DNA of 64,000 bases from Campanula takesimana (taxonomy: Eukaryota > Streptophyta > Magnoliopsida > Asterales > Campanulaceae): NCBI GenBank assembly GCA_026119855.1, contig JAOWBW010000190.1, positions 186,001 to 250,000 of the forward strand, written 5' to 3'. The notes beneath the pieces were generated by a model. That model did not search any database. It saw nothing but the letters and a program-made list of their open reading frames with translations, and was not told where the DNA came from. This document shows positions 1 to 11,073 of the stretch, in pieces. Position 1 is the first letter of the stretch. Each line of letters begins with the position of its first letter. The translations under genes were made by a program, and so were the position numbers.

Positions 1-325
1 AACACATTTTTTCTGTCAATAAAAAAAAACACGTTTTTCAAGAGACTAACACCACCCGAAAATATAATTAGGGCGAGTTGGGAGGCCAAATTTGAATTTT
101 GAAGTCTGTGACCCAAGTGACACTAAAAGCGCGTGGAAATGTAAGACCTCACTAGGCGACACTTTATGATGCAGCATAATAAAAGGACAAAAAAATGAAT
201 TTTGAGTAAATAAAACCTAGACAACTGCAAGTTAAATATTTTGTGTGGGTGGGGTTTTGAGTTCATTGTTCCGTATTGGGGGTCTTGGACTTGAAGACTA
301 ACCAATAATATACTGTATTATTTGA

Positions 326-545
326 TGGACCCGGAACCGCTCCACCCATTCACCCAATGGCTCCGATCAAAGTCATATAGGCGAGCTCATCATCTGTGCG
401 GCTAAGATGATTTCAATTTTTTGTGGGTCCTACCGAGCTCGGACACATATCATCCGTCGAACACAAAATCCAATGAGGTGGCTCTAATCGGAGTCATTGG
501 GTGGAGCGGGTGGAGATAACCGCTCGGTAGAGCGGTTCGAAATCC
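326..545. mobile_element. MITE, MULE/hAT-like family 'A', copy 1
   Basis: A 220 bp element with imperfect terminal inverted repeats: it starts TGGACCCGGAACCGCTCC and ends GAGCGGTTCGAAATCC. It is flanked by a perfect 9 bp direct repeat ATTATTTGA at 317-325 and 546-554, the insertion signature of Mutator-like elements (8 bp would suit hAT). A second copy in the opposite orientation lies at 6521-6755 and shares the internal stretch around CGGCTAAGATGATTT and GTGGGTCC. It has no coding capacity. The superfamily is inferred from the duplication length only. Confidence 0.75.
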
Positions 546-554
546 ATTATTTGA

Positions 555-1332
555 TACAATGTAAAAATTTCTAATTCTCTTATTATATTCAGAATTTCAT
601 ATATTCAGAGGGTAAAAATTCTCATTGTCTCATAAAAATGTCTATTTTTTTTTTATTTTAGCTGGTCAAAACAAATTAATTTACCAACATGATAATAATT
701 CTCATTTTCTAAAAAAGAAAATAAAATCTTTTTTAGTTTTTTTTTTGTCTAGCCTATTTTTTTATTTAATATGAAACGGAATAATTTTAAAGCAATAGCA
801 CACATAACGATCACTACTTCTAATGTTAAATAATCCTCCGTCTCAGTACAAATAAAACTAGAGGAGTGAGCATAATAATTATGAAAAAACGTATACTGGT
901 GTGGTAAAAAATGATGAGAGAATGAGAAGGGTAAGTAGTATGGAGTAGTGTTGATTGAATAAATTGAGTGATAGGAAATGAAGAAAGTAAACGAGTGGGG
1001 GTTAAATAGTGGGGTATGGTGAATATAAATATATTAAAATATTTTTATATTTGGCATTCTCACTTGTGATGAGACGAATTAAAAAAAAAAACAAAAAAAA
1101 AAAAGAAAGAGGGAAACCTCGCTTCTGCTGAAACGGTGGGAGTATTTTTGAGTGATTAAAAATAGTTGTCATTTCTTTAATGCTAAATTTATTGGTGTCC
1201 AAAGTTTTATATAGGAACCATATCGAAGCATTTGCATGTAATAGTTCAATTTTACATGAGTTATATTTAATTACTTTGCCTGTTTAATAAATTAAACACT
1301 TAATTTGATATTTGGATTGGAGGAAATATTTT
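555..1332. other. AT-rich intergenic stretch, one degenerate MITE
   Basis: No gene is visible. CCTCCGTCTCAGTAC near 834 and ACGGTGGGAGTAT near 1133 could be the worn ends of a Stowaway-type MITE (about 834-1145). The rest is poly-A/poly-T rich DNA. Confidence 0.35.
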
Positions 1333-1765
1333 AGAGCAATGTTAGGGGCACAAAACAAGGTCATAAAAATCTTTCTCACAAAATGAGGTTGCAATAATTT
1401 ATTGATTGCATTGATAATGGATCTGTCACACTCTAATTGAAAACACGAATAAAATAATACTACCTCTGTCCCTAAATGAGTGTCCAAATTTCATTTTAAG
1501 AGACACTGAAAATCTCATTTTTTTGTACAATTTGGTAGCAAAGATTCATATATAATATTGTAATCTCTTTTCTAAACATTTAGTTTTGCACGTACCGGTG
1601 GAAAAAAAATCGAAAAAAAAAGCATTTAGGGACAAAATTATGTTCAAAAAAGACACTCATTTTGGGATAAATATTTTTTGAAAATGGACACTTATTTAGA
1701 GATAGAGGAAGTAACACTTTAAATTTTGTGAGCAGGATTTGATGATTATTTTGTACCCCCGGTAT
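1333..1765. mobile_element. GCAATGCTAGGG-family MITE, copy A, split by a Stowaway MITE
   Basis: The left part (1333-1459) begins AGAGCAATGTTAGGGGCAC and the right part (1712-1765) ends TTTTGTACCCCCGG, its near inverted repeat. The family's internal landmarks (AAAATGAGGT, TTTATTGATTGCAT, CACACTCTAATT) are present. The two halves are separated by the complete Stowaway at 1460-1711, so this element is the older insertion. Sister copies are at 4378, 14179 and 14685, with a fragment near 49346. Confidence 0.6.
1460..1711. mobile_element. Stowaway-type MITE (CCCTAAATGAGTGTC subfamily)
   Basis: Termini CTACCTCTGTCCCTAAATG and a worn complement ending AGAGATAGAGGAAG, flanked by TA. Same subfamily as 19830-20087. 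It is nested in the MITE at 1333-1765. Confidence 0.7.
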
Positions 1766-2684
1766 TAATCAATATTCTACGTTACTTTGTGGGGAATGCT
1801 ATAAATTGACCAGGTTGTGTTAACACTAGCAACGCACAAAACCAATGAAATTGGCAAGTGGGAGCTGGTTAGTGGGCCCCAATGTATGTCCTAATCTCCC
1901 TCCCACCCTGGACGGCCCTCTGCCTCCACTTTGGGCCATCTTAAGTTGAAAAAAAGGAAAAAGTTCATCTTTCTGTTTTGAAAAATTTGTTTGGTTTAAT
2001 TTTTTGCTGATCAATAAAAATAAATTTTGATTAAATAAATATTATTTAAATTATTTAGTAAAATTTGTAATTAATAAATTATTAAGTGATTTACTAATGA
2101 TAATTGTTTGAATTTTATTGTGATTATTAGGTGAAAATCTGGGAAAAGCGGGTTTCACGCTAAATTAGCATAAAACGCCTTTTTAAAAATGGTGTGGTGG
2201 CAATTTTGTAATAAACGGGAAGCTATTCAGCGCTGATCGTAAGTGCTAGTGTTAGTGTTAAAAAGTGTCAGTCATGTTACACTGTCACTTATTAACACTA
2301 TCACTGGCACTTTTGATAAGTGCTATCAATGTTTATAAGTGCCAGTGTAATGACTGACACTTTTAAACAACACTGACACTTTTGAAAAGTGTCTACGACA
2401 ATGTTTTTAAACGCCAGTCTAAATGACTGGCACTTTAAAATATTCACACTGGCATTTACGATGCTTGCCAGTATTTACAAAAATGTCACCGCTTGTTTTA
2501 AAAAACAAGTGCCACCATGTTTGGAAAAACACGTTTTTTCTTTTGCTTAAAGTAAAACATTTTTTTCACAAGACCAACTCGATCGTTAGATTGACACTAA
2601 TATATATGATCAAAGTTAACGTAAGTTGATCATAAAAATTTAATAGTGACAAACTTTCTGAAACAGATGAAGCATGTACGTATA
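1766..2684. repeat. Intergenic; cluster of short inverted repeats at 2220-2530
   Basis: No gene is recognised. Between 2220 and 2530 the words GTGCCAGT, ACTGACACTTTT and AAAAGTGTC recur in both orientations, forming several short overlapping hairpins. This resembles the subterminal region of a CACTA-like DNA transposon, but no diagnostic terminus is seen. The rest is AT-rich. Confidence 0.35.
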
Positions 2685-2972
2685 CTCCCCCCGTCCCATT
2701 TTAAACTTTAAAAATTTCCCTTTTGGGTGTCCCATTTTAAACTTCAAAATCCAAAAAAGGAAATTTATTTATATTTTTTGTTGAGTGAGACCTACATACA
2801 TATCATACACACAACAACTATCCACTAACTATTCTATACCCCACTTTCTCTCTCCTACCCACTTTCTATACTCACAGCACTCTACCCCACTATCTATATT
2901 TTATAATATAAAGATTCTCATCTTAATTCTCGTGCCCATTTTTTTTTAAAGTTTAAAATGGGACAGAGTGAG
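2685..2972. mobile_element. Stowaway-type MITE (TTTTAAACTTTAAA subfamily)
   Basis: Left end CTCCCCCCGTCCCATTTTAAA and right end TTTAAAATGGGACAGAGTGAG, flanked by TA. Close relatives at 9499-9758 and 60561-60838. Confidence 0.8.
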
Positions 2973-3053
2973 TAGACACTAATTAAGCACTTACCATAAA
3001 TGGAAAAGTATGAACATTGTTTTGCACACTCTTGTCCTCTTAAAATTCATAAA

Positions 3054-3054
<1 letters not shown>

Positions 3055-3099
<45 letters not shown>
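3055..3099. repeat. (TA)n microsatellite
   Basis: About 22 uninterrupted TA dinucleotides, adjacent to the left end of the GTAAC-rich element. Confidence 0.95.
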
Positions 3100-3103
<4 letters not shown>

Positions 3104-3945
3104 GTGTTTTTTTCGTTTGCCAAAAGTAATAGTTAATATAACTAAATGTAACAAACATGTTACTTATATGTAACAGTTTGTATACTGAAAAGTAATACAT
3201 ATATACAGAAAAGTAACAGTTTTTTTTTTTTATGTTTTCTTCATTTGCCAAAAGTAATACTTATTATAACTAAAATGTAACGAACGTGTTACTGATATGT
3301 AACAGTGTTTATACATAATTGTAACACGTATGTATAGAAAAGTAATAATTCAACCATTTACACTTTAGAACTAAAAAACTTATGTTAGTAAGATTGTAAA
3401 AATAAGAAAGTAACAATTTTTATAAATAAATGTTTCATTTTACTTGCATAATAACATTGTAAAACAGTTACATTTACTTGTATAATAGTATATCCATATG
3501 TTTTCAAATAATAAGTTACAATTGTTTCAATTTATCATGATACATGTAAAATTATTACATTATCTATAGAAATCTGTTACAATTTCATCTACTAAAGTGT
3601 TATATTTACTTGTACAAATAATTACATTCATGTATATAAATTGTTATTTTTTAAATGTTACTTTCTTTCAAAAAATAAATCAAAATACTCAAAAAAAAAA
3701 ATCTGAAAAAACACTATTACATTTCAGTATAACGATAATTACATTTAGTTATTGTTAGTGTTACACGTATTCATAGTTAGTATTACAGTTGAAAGATGAG
3801 TAAAATAAGCTATTTTATTTTGTAAAACTGGTGTTACGTTTACTTATAAACAATGTTACTTTATAAGTAACACAATTGTTACATTTAACTATACTAAGTA
3901 CTAATTTTGGCAAACGAAAACAACCGTAAAAAAATTATAAAAACT
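3100..3945. mobile_element. Unclassified inverted-repeat element rich in GTAAC/GTTAC
   Basis: The left end has CGTTTGCCAAAAGTAATAG and the right end its near complement TACTAATTTTGGCAAACG, giving arms of about 45 bp. The interior is filled with GTAAC and GTTAC pentamers spaced a few tens of bases apart. A unit of about 120 bp containing the left arm is duplicated in tandem (about 3105-3230 and 3231-3350). There is no coding potential. Dense short subterminal motifs are typical of transposase-binding sites in CACTA or hAT elements, but no target duplication was identified and the family is unknown. Confidence 0.5.
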
Positions 3946-4377
3946 AAAAAACGATTATTTTTTTTCTGTGATTTTTTTTTTGGGTCAATGGGTCGCTCCC
4001 ATGTGGCAGATTTTGAGTGGAACATGGATTGGGATCCTACGCTTCGCGGAAAATGTTGTACACGGGTCAACTCGTCTCATCTATGAGACGGATCTAGATG
4101 TCCTCACAAGAGACCACCTCAATAATGTTTTAGATAGTTATATTTTTAACTAACTACTATAGTTAATTTATTTTTATTATAATTCTTTAATAAGCATGTA
4201 AAATCAATCTAAATTTTTTAAATTGAGCTGGAAAGAAAGAGTAGTGATTTTGACAATTGGAAACGCTCGACATGAACTGAGCATGAAACCCTGTTTTTTT
4301 TTTTTTTTTTTTTTTGTACAAACATGAAAACCATTTTGTTTTTATGTATAGACCGCATGAGAACTTTTAAATCCGGA

Positions 4378-4548
4378 GGGGCAATGCTAGGGGCACAAAA
4401 TGATGGAAACAAAATGAGGTGACGATATTTTATTGGTTACATCGAAAGTGGACCCGTCACACTCTATTTAAACACACCAATAAAATTTTGACACATTATT
4501 TTGTAAACCAAATTTTGTAACACTTTTTTGGGGACTTTATATTTACCC
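4378..4548. mobile_element. GCAATGCTAGGG-family MITE, copy B
   Basis: Begins GGGGCAATGCTAGGGGCACA and contains AAAATGAGGTGACGATATT, TTTATTGGTTACATCG and GTCACACTCTA in the same order as the other copies. It ends in a T-rich segment with GGGGACTTTATATTTACCC. No coding capacity. Confidence 0.6.
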
Positions 4549-4797
4549 AATCCAGATTCCAGAGAAGTGTGTGTGCAATGTAAGGGTGTGTTAACGTATT
4601 GGTGTCGGCCACGAGGCAGTCCCCCACCCCTTATGGGAATTGGTCTCCTTTTCTTTTCTTTTCTTTCGAGCCCTTAAAACCCGCGGCCTCCTCCTCCTAC
4701 TCCTATCATCTACTTTCCACCTACTCTTCTTTATCCCGGACGCGCTCCAAGTTTCGTGGTTTGGTACTACTCCTATTCGCCTCAAAGTACTCTATAT

Positions 4798-4970
4798 CAA
4801 TGTTTTAAAAAACGCTATGCGGTCGTTACACGCCGCAGGGCCGCCTAGCGTCTAAGTGGGACCGAAATTTAGAAATAACTATAATATCCTAAACGGGACA
4901 TATGCGTTTCATCAACGTCTAGCGCTTAGGCGGGGCCTAAACAGCCTAGACGGAGTCTTTTAGAACACTG
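4798..4970. mobile_element. Short hAT-type MITE
   Basis: A 173 bp element starting CAATGTTTTAAAAAACGC and ending GTCTTTTAGAACACTG, which are imperfect inverted repeats. It is flanked by an 8 bp duplication with one mismatch, CTCTATAT (4790-4797) and CTCTACAT (4971-4978). The GC-rich interior has the GCCTAGCG / GCGCTTAGGCGG words. Both the 8 bp duplication and the CA..TG ends fit the hAT superfamily. Confidence 0.7.
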
Positions 4971-5045
4971 CTCTACATATAGGAGTGAAAAAAGTATGTT
5001 GGAAAAGTAATTATTGAGAAATACTTTCTCCCTCTTCTAATAATA

Positions 5046-5268
5046 CTCTTCTCGTCTCATATTTATTGCTGCTAAATACGAGTGCGAGGATTAAAAAAAA
5101 TATGTTGAAAAAATAATTATTGTTGGTGGGTAGAAAAAAGAAAATAAGTTAGTGAATTATTGTTGTGAGTGAATAGGAGAGAAAAAAAGTGAACAATTTG
5201 GGTAAGTAGCGATAAGTATGGAACACTCAAAATTGAAATAAGTAGTGATAAATATAGGACAGAAAGAG
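5046..5268. mobile_element. Stowaway-like MITE, diverged
   Basis: Left end CTCTTCTCGTCTCATATTTA pairs with right end AAATATAGGACAGAAAGAG. Flanked by TA. Confidence 0.6.
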
Positions 5269-5384
5269 TACATTATAATTATGACAGTAATTATTAAAAA
5301 ATTAAATATAATAGTAATAGTGGTGTAAGCAATGTAAATATGAAAAAGTAATATAGAAGAGCTAATGTGGAGTATGAGATGTTA

Positions 5385-5753
5385 CATCCGTCCCAGAGTA
5401 TATGCCCACATTTTCATTTTGGTCCTTTCTAGAGTAAGTGTCTACTTTTTAAAATGACAACGAATTTTTATTATTCCTATCACTCATTCTCTCTTTTGTT
5501 TTATTTTTATACTCACAACACTAATCAACTTATTATTTTCTACCCCCACTTTCTCCCTCTTACCTTACTTTTTATACTCACAACACTTACACCACTTCCA
5601 CCCCTTCTTATTCAAACTTTTTAAGCATGTGAGTACTTGTTTCGCTAGTCATGTTGACTTTATACACATTTAAACTCAAATTGTAAATTTAGAAAGAAAA
5701 TTTGGGGTCAATAAAAAATGGCAAATAAAAATATCATTTTAAGACGGATGGAG
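5385..5753. mobile_element. Stowaway-type MITE
   Basis: Ends CATCCGTCCCAGAGTATATG and AAGACGGATGGAG, flanked by TA. The interior carries the usual TATACTCACAACAC and CTCTCTCTT words of this family group. Confidence 0.6.
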
Positions 5754-5754
5754 T

Positions 5755-6012
5755 ATATTTTAAAAACTTACCTAAAATCTACTTAAACCCACCACCCCAA
5801 AAAACGAGAAAGTTTTTAAAACTTTTTAATTTCATGAGCCCCACATATCATACTCACAAAACTATCCACTACCTATTTCTCATCCTACTTTTTCTCTCTT
5901 ACTTATTTTAATACTCAATTATGCACCCCACTTTTTATATTTTATAATAAAATCATTCATCTCTATAATTCTTTTGCCCATTTTTAAGTATAAAATGGGA
6001 CGGAGGGAGTGT
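5755..6012. mobile_element. Stowaway-type MITE, left end lost
   Basis: The right end AAAATGGGACGGAGGGAG is clear and the interior resembles the 2685 subfamily (TATTTTATAATAAAATCATT, TTCTTTTGCCCATTTTTAAG). The left terminus is degraded where it abuts the previous MITE. Confidence 0.5.
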
Positions 6013-6100
6013 GAAATAAGCTAAATTACACTTAAAACATTTCATTCACCTAAGTGATTAAATGTTTTTACAATGACAACTACACAATTATAAATAAGTG

Positions 6101-6373
6101 CTCCCTCCGTCTCACATCACTTGAGACCCAAGAAGTGAGCACAAGAATTAAAGGAAAGTAATTTATGTGTGGTAGAAAATGAAGAGAGGGAAGTGAGTGC
6201 GGTAAATAGTAGTGTTGGTGAATAAATTGAGTGGTGAAAAATGAAGAGGAAGAATGAGTAGTGAGGTAGATTGAACATAAAATTATAAAAAATAGTCATT
6301 TTAGAGTCTCAAGTGAGGTGGGACGAACTAAAATAAAAATAAGTCTCAAATAAACTAGAATAGATAGAGAGAG
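6101..6373. mobile_element. Stowaway-type MITE (CACTTGAGAC subfamily)
   Basis: Left end CTCCCTCCGTCTCACATCAC. A right subterminal block TCTCAAGTGAGGTGGGACG is followed by a worn terminus near TAGATAGAGAGAG. Confidence 0.6.
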
Positions 6374-6445
6374 TATATATTTGATAAATAATGTTAAAGC
6401 TTTATATGTAATAGTAAAACAACAAATAAAACCCTTAAACAACTA

Positions 6446-6951
6446 CTCCCTCTGTCCCATTTGAAGCTTCACCATTTTAGTGATAGCACACAAATTAGGG
6501 AAAGTGATGAGTATAAGAAGGATTTCGAACCGCTCCACCGGGGAGTTAGCTCCACCCAATGGTTCCGATTGGAGCCACCTCATTTTAGCTACACCCAATG
6601 GTGCCGATCATGGCCACATGTGTCCGAATTCGGTGGGACCCACGAAAAATTTAAATCATCTTAGCCGCACATCCAATCGGCACGCCTATGTGGCCTTCAT
6701 CGACACCATTGGGTAGAGGGGTGGAGCTAACTTGGGTGGAGCGGTTTCGGGTCCATATAAGAAGGGTTGTGAGAGGGAAAAAGTTAGTGGGTATGACAAG
6801 TGGGCCCAAAAATTTAAGTATGTGAGAGGAAGAAGTGAGTGGGCATGACAAGTGGGGACTATATTTTTTTTTACCATTTTAGGAAAGGACAAAGCTTTTA
6901 ACGGGACACCCATTAGGGTAAAAGGTGAAGCTTCAAATGGGACGTAGGGAG
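6446..6951. mobile_element. Stowaway-type MITE interrupted by another MITE
   Basis: Left end CTCCCTCTGTCCCATTTGAA, right end TTCAAATGGGACGTAGGGAG, flanked by TA. The element at 6521-6755 lies inside it. Without that insert it would be about 260 bp, normal for the family. Confidence 0.75.
6521..6755. mobile_element. MITE family 'A', copy 2 (inverted relative to copy 1)
   Basis: Starts GATTTCGAACCGCTCCACC and ends GGTGGAGCGGTTTCGGGTCCA. Flanked by a perfect 9 bp repeat TATAAGAAG (6512-6520 and 6756-6764). Read in reverse it matches 326-545 through the terminal repeats and the conserved interior, including GTGGGTCC, TCGGACACAT and AATGAGGTGGCTC. It inserted into the Stowaway MITE at 6446-6951. 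Confidence 0.8.
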
Positions 6952-6983
6952 TACATATTTCGAGTAAAAGTAGTACTTAATTA

Positions 6984-7038
6984 CTCCCTCCGTCTCATAA
7001 CTATGTGCACAAAATGGATTTTGCACGGGAATTAATGG
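6984..7038. mobile_element. Left-end fragment of a Stowaway-type MITE
   Basis: CTCCCTCCGTCTCATAACTA followed by TGTGCACAAAATGGATTTTGC matches the end of the complete copy at 8554-8828 (in reverse). It breaks off near 7038 and no right end is found. Confidence 0.6.
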
Positions 7039-7130
7039 AGAGTAAACTGCATTTTTACCATCCGTACTATACAGTTTTTTTCAATTTTACATCTATACTA
7101 CCGATACAACAAAAGTAACATGCTTACTAT

Positions 7131-8228
7131 TGATAAATTAGCAAAAATAACCAAAATCGTTATCAATGTTATTGAAAATTAATGAGTGTTAGTTTTTTAA
7201 CAGGTGTTACATTAAAATTTTCAAATTGGTCCATAACCAAACAAATATCATCCATATGTTCTCCAGAATGCAAACACCATGCCGCTTCACAACTAAACCG
7301 CCACCAAGTCACCACCCTTGCTGGATATGTGCCTTTGGCCCACCAAAGTCCATCACCACCCAAATTGCAAATTCAAAAGCTTTACACCCAAAGTCAAGCA
7401 AATCACAATCTGGGATTTCAAAATCAAAAATTCAGCCCAATTCTGGGTTTTCAAAATCAAGCAAAATCAAAAATTTGTTTCAAAAACTCAACCAAAATGG
7501 AAATCAAAGTAAACCCAAATTTTGATTCTCACAAACCCACATCACAATTTTTTTTAATTTCTCTCTCTAGCCTTGTCTCTCTCTAAGTTTGCCCAACCCC
7601 TTCTCCGGCCACTTCTCCGCCATCTACGCTGCCATCCACCGGTGCCTCTTCGTTACAGCCGGCGACCTTCATCTTCTGTACATGAACCGACACCACCTCC
7701 CTCTACAACTCTGATGGCCCACCACCTCCGTTAGATCTAAAGGTCCTATTCTCCCTGCTCTCTGTCTCCCTCATTTGCCCCCATTCTACCAAATTCCCGA
7801 TCCACCTCCATCAGACCTACACACCGGCTCGATTTATACCAGAGAAGGGGACGGGAGGAGTAGCCGGAGAGGAGGGAGGGTATGGGGGACCGGAGGTTAA
7901 GGAGAATGGTCAGAGAAAGAGGGGTAACCGGAGGTGTGAGATGGAGTGGTGGCCAGAAGTGCAGAGGGGTGGGTTGGCCGGAAGAATGGAGGTGCCTGGT
8001 CGGAGGTTTGGTGAAAGTTGCCGGAGTTTGGGGGAAGAGAGAGAAAGTAGAGGGAGGGAGCCCATTAGCGTCGTTTTTAGATCTAGAGGGAGGGTGCGCG
8101 TCTGTGGGGTTTTGTTAAGGGTTACAGGGGTAGTTTCGGCATTTCAGAAAAATAACTTGTTAAGTTTTTAACGCCTATTAACGTCCATTAATTTTTTTTA
8201 ACGATTTTGGTTAATTTTGCTAATTAAT
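7131..8228. mobile_element. Inverted-repeat element with GC-rich, gene-like interior
   Basis: Arms of about 30 bp: left AATTAGCAAAAATAACCAAA, right GGTTAATTTTGCTAATTAAT, near-perfect complements. The interior changes sharply in composition: 7580-8110 is GC-rich, with CCGGCCACTTCTCCGCC on one side and GGCCGGAAG / CCGGAGG on the other, while the flanks are AT-rich. Such composition resembles plant 5' exon sequence carried by a Pack-MULE, but no protein family could be recognised in any frame and no target duplication is evident. The true element may extend left to about 7039, where it cuts the Stowaway end. Confidence 0.4.
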
Positions 8229-8236
8229 CAATTGTA

Positions 8237-8445
8237 CTTGGATTCAGTAGATATTTATATACTAAATCAAGTGTAATGTTCAAAATCCACACGGATTCAG
8301 TACTGAGTACTCCACTTAGATTTAGTAGATACTTTTATACTGAATTCGTGTGTATTTTGAACATTGAACTTGAATTCAGTGCTAAGTCCACATGGATTCA
8401 GTACTGAATTTATGTTTATTTTGAACATTGCACTTGAGTCGATTG
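8237..8445. repeat. Imperfect tandem repeat, about 65 bp unit
   Basis: Roughly three diverged units built from GGATTCAGTA, TTTTATACTGAATTCG and TATTTTGAACATTG. Confidence 0.55.
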
Positions 8446-8553
8446 ATCCCGCTTCCATACATGCCTCAGTTCTTGTGAGAGTGTTTTGCATGTAGAGTAG
8501 TCATGTTTAAATTGTAATGAATGCATGTACAAAGTTGTAACCACCATCATATA

Positions 8554-8828
8554 CTTCTTCCGTCCCATAATTATGTGCACAAACTGCCATTTTGAGTGTC
8601 CCATTAATAAGTCACATTTTTTTGAAATTGCAAAGAATCTTTACTATTCATCTCTCATTTTCTCTCTTACTTTATTTTTATACTCACAACACCAATCAAC
8701 CTACTATTCCATACCCCACTTTATCTCTCTTACTCTATTTTTCACACTCACAACAACTACCCATTAATATTCATCCCTTAATTTTCGTGCAAAACTCATT
8801 TTGTGCATATAGTTATGAGACAGGGGAG
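8554..8828. mobile_element. Stowaway-type MITE (TGTGCACAAA subfamily), complete
   Basis: Left CTTCTTCCGTCCCATAATTA, right AGTTATGAGACAGGGGAG, flanked by TA; inner palindromic block TGTGCACAAA / TTTTGTGCATA. Confidence 0.75.
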
Positions 8829-9108
8829 TATTGATTATACCTATCCTATCTTCGCAATGGCAATGCCCACGTGGATATATGTGAGTGATTGATCAAAGGG
8901 TCAAAAGGAACAAAAACTTGTGCACCCGTTTTGCACTATAAATCAAACCCTTGACTTTCTTTGTCCTCATTTGTAAATTTGTCCCTTGGATCATACTTTC
9001 TTCCACCAACTCTATCTCTTCTTCTTCACATTATATCACCCACGTCCCAATCACATCACTTGTCAAAACACAGACACTCAACGTGTGTGTTAGACTAAAG
9101 AAAAAATA

Positions 9109-9340
9109 CTTCATCCGTCCTACTATAAAGTTCTTACTTTGATTTTATACGGGATTAATAAAAAATAAATATTATGAGTGTGAAAAATAAAGTAAGAGAG
9201 AAAAAGTGGGTAGGGATTTTTTGTTGTGAGAGTGATAAGTGGGTCTCATTTTTCATTTTAAGTAATAAAGTAAAGTAAGAACCCTTAAATTGTGACAAAC
9301 TAAAAAAGAAAATAAAAATCTTAAATCAGGACAGATGGAG
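9109..9340. mobile_element. Stowaway-type MITE
   Basis: Ends CTTCATCCGTCCTACTATAA and TCAGGACAGATGGAG; TA flanks. Confidence 0.65.
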
Positions 9341-9498
9341 TAAATAAATTTAGAGCTGTTTTTTGTTATCAGCTAGCGGACGAACAAGATAAGAACATAT
9401 ATCACAGTTTTTTTTTTAAAAAAAAATGTGCGATTGAAATAAATATATGTTCTGTGATCACGTATGATGACCAATCATTTTAAGCTACATAAATCATA

Positions 9499-9758
9499 CT
9501 CCCTCTGTCCCATTTTAAACTTCAAAGTCAATGCAAAAATTATCAACTTCGTCGCACTCTAACCAAGAATTTGCATAAAAATTTATTATTCTAATAAAAG
9601 ACTAAAAATTATTCATGAGAGTATTATTAATGGTTAATCAATAACAATTCTTAGAATTTCATTTTGTGCATTAATTTTTTTTGTAAGCTTTTAGTCAAAC
9701 TACAATTAAGTTGATAATTTTAGCTTTGACTTTAAAGTTTAAGATGAGACATAGAAAG
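9499..9758. mobile_element. Stowaway-type MITE
   Basis: Left CTCCCTCTGTCCCATTTTAA, right TTTAAGATGAGACATAGAAAG; TA flanks. Confidence 0.7.
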
Positions 9759-10895
9759 TATATTGCAATTTTTTTTTTTGACGATGTCCACGCCATAATA
9801 AGGAGGCGAGGAGGGCACCCGATGGAGTTTACCCACATATGTTGGAGGGCAAGCCTATTCTAGAGAGACAATTGCCCTATTTCACCGGCTCGAGACCGCA
9901 TCCTTTGGCTTAACACACTTATACACACTCTTTTTAGTAAAGTAGGGTTTCAATATGTACATTCATTTTTATTTTCATTTTCATTTTTATGTTATTGGTT
10001 CTTTTTACATTTTCCATATTTAACTAGGGTGAGTTTTATACGTAATTAATATTTTAAAAAAAAGTTTGAGATTAATGTAAGATGCATCATGTATTGCCAC
10101 AACCGGAAACAACCTGCGCAACAACTATAAATGACCAAATACTCGAACCCGTACTAAATCTGTATTAAATTACCTCTAATGCGAAGTGTCTAGAAAAGGA
10201 TTTTTCCCTATACGACTAGTTTTAGACGAGTTTTAAATATTTTGAGACAAAAATTTGTTTTAGACGGTCTCACACGTTCTCATTGAGACACTAAATGGTT
10301 TGCCTTTTATGAGCGGGGCAAGACAATCCCATTTTCTCCCTTGTTGAGTTTTATCTCATGTGTGAGACCGTCTCACACAAGACCCTCTCATATTAAATAC
10401 ATTGTAAAACCCGTCCCGATATTATACCTAATAAAAACTATAACTATAAACCTCATTAATAATAAAAGTGTCAATTTAACCATATTTATTATTTTCTCTC
10501 TCTTACATTACTTCACACAATAAACTAATTAAAAATGTGTAAAAAGTTTCAAAGCAAGGGTAAGAGAGGAATTTGAATGCTTTTCACCTAAATGCGTCTG
10601 ATATTTTGGACAAAAAAATTTGTTCAAAAGTGCAATTATTTTGGACCGAAAGTAGTAACGAAGTGAGTATTAAAGTTGATAAAGAAAAAAAGGGTCAAAA
10701 TTTTCACCAATACTATCTATTATTTTCTCTATTTCTCCCATATTGTAGAATATTTGTAATGGTATCCAAATAGATTACTTGCCCAATTGATAACTTTCAG
10801 GATCAACTTTAATCTTCTTTTTCTCTCTTTATAGTGATCCATTAATTTACTCAAATTTGAAGGGTGTGTAACTGTGTATGTCTAATGTCTACTCT
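9759..10895. other. Intergenic, no gene seen
   Basis: AT-rich DNA. The motif AGACGGTCTCACAC (about 10262) and TGAGACCGTCTCACAC (about 10362) occurs twice; it looks like the end of a dispersed plant repeat. Nothing codes for a recognisable protein. Confidence 0.4.
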
Positions 10896-11073
10896 GATGA
10901 TTAAGCTTATTAAAAGAAGCATAACTAATTATTTCTTATTAGCTAGTAAATAATTTATTTACTATAAAGTATTTACCATCCATGATGATTAATCATATTA
11001 AAAGAAGCATACCTAATTATTGCTTATTAGTTAGTAAATAATTTATTTACTATATAAAGTATTTACCATCCAT
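10896..11073. repeat. Tandem duplication, 88 bp unit
   Basis: Two adjacent copies beginning GATGATTAA and ending GTATTTACCATCCAT, differing at a few positions. The AT-rich core is AGTAAATAATTTATTTACT, itself palindromic. Confidence 0.85.

Noticed and set aside
7182..8171. Several 60-134 residue frames
   Set aside because: Multiple overlapping frames in both halves of an inverted-repeat element; none has a recognisable domain, start context or splice pattern.
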